A program made the position numbers and the translations under genes. From Phycisphaerales bacterium (GTDB lineage Bacteria > Planctomycetota > Phycisphaerae > Tepidisphaerales > Tepidisphaeraceae): 35,490 bases of DNA. The notes beneath the pieces were generated by a model. The model worked only from the letters and a program-made list of their open reading frames with translations, did no database searches and was not told the origin of the DNA. Shown here in pieces: positions 33,666-35,490 of the stretch. The stretch is from NCBI GenBank assembly GCA_020847545.1, contig JADLBV010000116.1:1-35490 (forward strand), written 5' to 3'. Every line of letters begins with the position of its first letter. Position 1 is the first letter of the stretch.

Positions 33666-33718
33666 GGTGGGCCTTGGCCCACCAATTCAAAAATCCGGTG
33701 GGCCGGGGCCTACCCTAC
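33662..33718. repeat. Hairpin repeat GTAGGGTGGGCC...GGCCTACCCTAC
   Basis: Two 22-base arms (33662-33683 and 33697-33718) are inverted copies with three mismatches around a 13-base loop. The left arm itself contains the inner palindrome GGGCCTTGGCCC. The same motif occurs as a half-copy at 153-170. It overlaps the stop codon of the ABC exporter gene (TAG, 33663-33665) and fills most of the gap to the next gene. It could act as a transcription attenuator or mRNA stabiliser; a T-run for a classic terminator is absent. Confidence 0.65.
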
Positions 33719-33746
33719 GAAGACAAAAACGAAGGCAAAAATATCC

Positions 33747-35015
33747 GTGAACACACCCCATCAGAAACTTCGCATCATCGTCGGCGGCATGGTCGGCCAA
33801 TTTCCGCTGGGGGGCGTGGCGTGGGATTATTTTCATTATTGCCTGGGATTGCACGAGCTTGGCCATGAGGTCTATTACCACGAGGACACCTGGGTTTGGC
33901 CTTACGATCCGATCAAAGGGCATCCCACCGATGACCCGGATTACACCGTGCGATTCATCCGCGAATTTTTTGACACCTACGCGCCGCACCTGTCGAACAA
34001 CTGGCATTATCTTCTGCTGCACGACAAGAGCTTTGGCATGAGCCGCCAGCGGTTTGATGAAATCTGCCGAACCGCCGACCTGTTCATCAATGTCAGCGGG
34101 GCCTGTTTTTTCCCCGATCAACTTCATCCGCGATGCCTGAAAGTCTTCATGGACACCGATCCGGGATACAACCAGATCGTGATGGCGACCAAACCGGCAT
34201 GGTCGGAGCATGTGGACCGCTGGGTGCAGCAGGTGCGCGACCATGACCGGCATCTGACTTACGCCGAGAACATCTATTCGCCCGATTGTCTGATTCCCCG
34301 CCTGGGGTTGGATTGGCAGATCACCCGGCCCATCGCCACGCTCGGTTCGTGGCAATCGATCCGACAAACCCCGCCGCCGGAGGATGCGGCCTTTACCACG
34401 GTGATGAGCTGGAATTATTTTCGCGGCAAACTGGAATACGGCGGCCGGGAATTTGGGGCCAAAGCGCCCGAGTATGACAAATTCCACGACCTGCCCAACC
34501 GCGTGACGGGGATTCCGATGACGCTGGCGGTGGGGGGGTATCAACAACCGGCCGAGCAGATTCGCGCAGATGGTTGGAACTGGATCGAGGCGCGCGAATT
34601 GACCCGCACGGCCGACAATTACATGCGGTTCATCGAACGCAGCCTGGGCGAGTGGTCCATCGCCAAAAATGTCTATGTCGATACCGTCAGCGGCTGGTTT
34701 TCGTGTAGGACGGCCTGTTATCTGGCGGCCGGCCGCCCGGCGGTGGTGCAGGAGACCGGCTGGTCACGATATGTCCCCAGTGGACAGGGTGTGATTGCCT
34801 TTGCGACGATGCCCGAGGCGATTGATGGTTTGCGACAAATTCACGGCAACTGGAAATCCCATTCCCACGCCGCCTATGAGGTTGCCAGGGAATATCTGGC
34901 GCCCGATAAGGTGTTACCGCCGATGATCGAGGCGATTTATTCAAATCCCCGCAATGACCCGGCCGCACCGGGACCAGTTCCGCCCAATAAATCGAGCAGA
35001 TCCATTGCGCAGTAG
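33747..35015 (+). CDS. CgeB-like / GT-B-type glycosyltransferase
   Basis: Predicted 422-residue cytoplasmic protein. The N-terminal domain starts with a Rossmann-like strand and a Gly-rich loop (LRIIVGGMVGQFPLGGVAWD), followed by LGHEVYYHEDTW, as in GT-B enzymes. The C-terminal domain carries SGWFSCRTACYLAAGRPAVV and QETGWSRYVPSGQGVIAFAT, the donor-site pattern of CgeB / Glyco_trans_1_2 proteins. Donor and acceptor are not readable. The start is GTG 33747 with a GAAGG further upstream (33731-33735); no closer start fits. It is third in the glycan module, following the exporter across a hairpin repeat, and probably adds a decorating or priming sugar. The gene end is 188 bases before the tRNA. 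Confidence 0.72.
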   Translation: MNTPHQKLRIIVGGMVGQFPLGGVAWDYFHYCLGLHELGHEVYYHEDTWVWPYDPIKGHPTDDPDYTVRFIREFFDTYAPHLSNNWHYLLLHDKSFGMSRQRFDEICRTADLFINVSGACFFPDQLHPRCLKVFMDTDPGYNQIVMATKPAWSEHVDRWVQQVRDHDRHLTYAENIYSPDCLIPRLGLDWQITRPIATLGSWQSIRQTPPPEDAAFTTVMSWNYFRGKLEYGGREFGAKAPEYDKFHDLPNRVTGIPMTLAVGGYQQPAEQIRADGWNWIEARELTRTADNYMRFIERSLGEWSIAKNVYVDTVSGWFSCRTACYLAAGRPAVVQETGWSRYVPSGQGVIAFATMPEAIDGLRQIHGNWKSHSHAAYEVAREYLAPDKVLPPMIEAIYSNPRNDPAAPGPVPPNKSSRSIAQ

Positions 35016-35202
35016 CTGGCAATCATCCCTCCCTATCTCTCTCCTGCGGAATTTGGCGAACTCCCTACGGGCCTGAGCCTCAGGGTTGAAGATGGTCGAG
35101 CCGTAATCCGAGGGAAGGCAGTGGAGAGGTTGGAGGTTGTCCTTTATATATTGGGCAGCCCCCACCTTACGGAGTCGTGGCGAAAATAATACGGGATGAA
35201 AA

Positions 35203-35278
35203 TCGGGGCGACAGGATTCGAACCTGCGACCTCTTGACCCCCAGTCAAGCGCGCTAAACCAAACTGCGCCACGCCCCG
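35203..35278 (-). tRNA. tRNA-Pro (anticodon GGG)
   Basis: Read on the minus strand: a seven-base acceptor stem CGGGGCG/CGCCCCG, a D-arm with GCGCAGTTTGGTTTAGCGC, an anticodon stem CTTGA/TCAAG enclosing the loop CTGGGGG (anticodon GGG, Pro), and a T-arm with GGTTCGAATCC. The discriminator is A and no CCA is encoded, because the following bases differ. It decodes CCC/CCU. It is a complete, normal-looking cloverleaf. Confidence 0.93.
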
Positions 35279-35373
35279 GTGAGCGATGACCGATACGGCG
35301 GCCATTCACCGAAAAGCTAGGGTATCTCATTGTGCTTCCGGGGGCAAGTTTGATTGGGGTGGGTGTCATACCA

Positions 35374-35414
35374 AAGTAGTAATGTCCGGTCTTACCCAAG
35401 TAGAAATGTCCGGT
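35374..35414. repeat. Two direct repeats AAGTAG(T/A)AATGTCCGGT
   Basis: A 17-base unit occurs at 35374-35390 and 35398-35414 with one mismatch and a 24-base period, just before the transposase start. Such subterminal repeats are typical transposase-binding sites at insertion-sequence ends. Confidence 0.6.
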
Positions 35415-35433
35415 TTATGTTGTAACTGGACGG

Positions 35434-35490
35434 ATGGAGAAAGAGCTGATTGAGATGAGCCGCCGAGAGCGGGAGGTATTGAAGGTGATG
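35434..35490 (+). CDS. Transposase, N-terminal 19 codons only
   Basis: ATG 35434 opens a frame that runs off the window edge: MEKELIEMSRREREVLKVM. A second ATG (35455) gives MSRREREVLKVM, which may be the real start. The family call (ISNCY-like helix-turn-helix/rve transposase) rests on this short start and the repeats in front of it. Confidence 0.45.
   Translation, partial: MEKELIEMSRREREVLKVM

Larger units (their letters stand above)
35371..35490 (+). mobile_element. Left end of an insertion sequence (ISNCY-like), cut by window edge
   Basis: The repeats carrying AATGTCCGGT followed by an ORF beginning MEKELIEMSRREREVLKVM match my memory of ISNCY-type elements, whose transposases start with a similar short Arg/Glu-rich segment and whose ends carry TGTCCGGT motifs. 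The exact left boundary is not defined, because the right end and target duplication are outside the window. The element begins roughly 90 bases from the 5' side of tRNA-Pro. Confidence 0.5.

Noticed and set aside
34941..35399. 152-codon minus-strand open frame running through tRNA-Pro
   Set aside because: It contains the complete tRNA and part of the insertion-sequence end, so it cannot be a genuine intact gene. Only the central peptide-like part is kept as a low-interest observation.
1..35490. CRISPR arrays, defence islands or prophage genes
   Set aside because: I saw no regularly spaced direct repeats of 20 bases or more, no Cas, restriction-modification, integrase or phage structural motifs. 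The only mobile element visible is the partial insertion sequence at the right edge.

Overview
The window looks like chromosomal DNA of a moderately GC-rich bacterium of the Planctomycetota, probably Phycisphaerae-like. The evidence is a PEP-CTERM protein, a pseudopilin-like protein with an H-X9-DG motif, many TTG/GTG starts, and the conserved block phoH - 7TM-HD - ybeY - corC next to cdsA. This placement rests on remembered family distributions, not on a search.

Layout. (1) 1-4.8 kb: an APC-type permease with a C-terminal UspA-like domain and a large loop insertion (minus strand), then a plus-strand group of a membrane-anchored coiled-coil protein, a 51-residue membrane protein and a GNAT acetyltransferase. 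(2) 5.0-6.5 kb: a DUF2156-like/GNAT fusion. (3) 6.5-12.1 kb: a minus-strand operon-like run (PEP-CTERM protein, pseudopilin, two amidohydrolase-fold proteins, secreted CBM-like/propeller protein) divergent from a GntR-type regulator with a LacI-type sensor (12.3-13.4 kb). The last gene of this run is split by one in-frame TAA. (4) 13.4-22.0 kb: a long minus-strand housekeeping run: acetyl-xylan-esterase-like enzyme, xseA, cdsA, phoH, 7TM-HD phosphodiesterase, ybeY and a CorC/HlyC-type CBS protein, with 4-base stop/start overlaps at two junctions. (5) 22.1-28.5 kb: a plus-strand run of GNAT, mgtE, mfd and an M29 aminopeptidase. (6) 28.5-29.0 kb: a small four-helix membrane protein. (7) 29.1-35.0 kb: a three-gene glycan module consisting of a glycoside-hydrolase-like/GT2 fusion, an ABC exporter and a CgeB-like glycosyltransferase, with a different hairpin repeat in each junction. 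(8) 35.2-35.5 kb: tRNA-Pro(GGG) and the left end of an insertion sequence.

The best candidate for an undescribed system is the 29.1-35.0 kb module: a membrane GT2 synthase that carries its own clan-A hydrolase domain, a dedicated exporter and a second glycosyltransferase, which together could make, trim and export an oligo- or polysaccharide. The regulated 6.5-12.1 kb run is the second candidate. Its composition suggests surface capture or sensing plus small-molecule hydrolysis, but its substrate cannot be read from the sequence.
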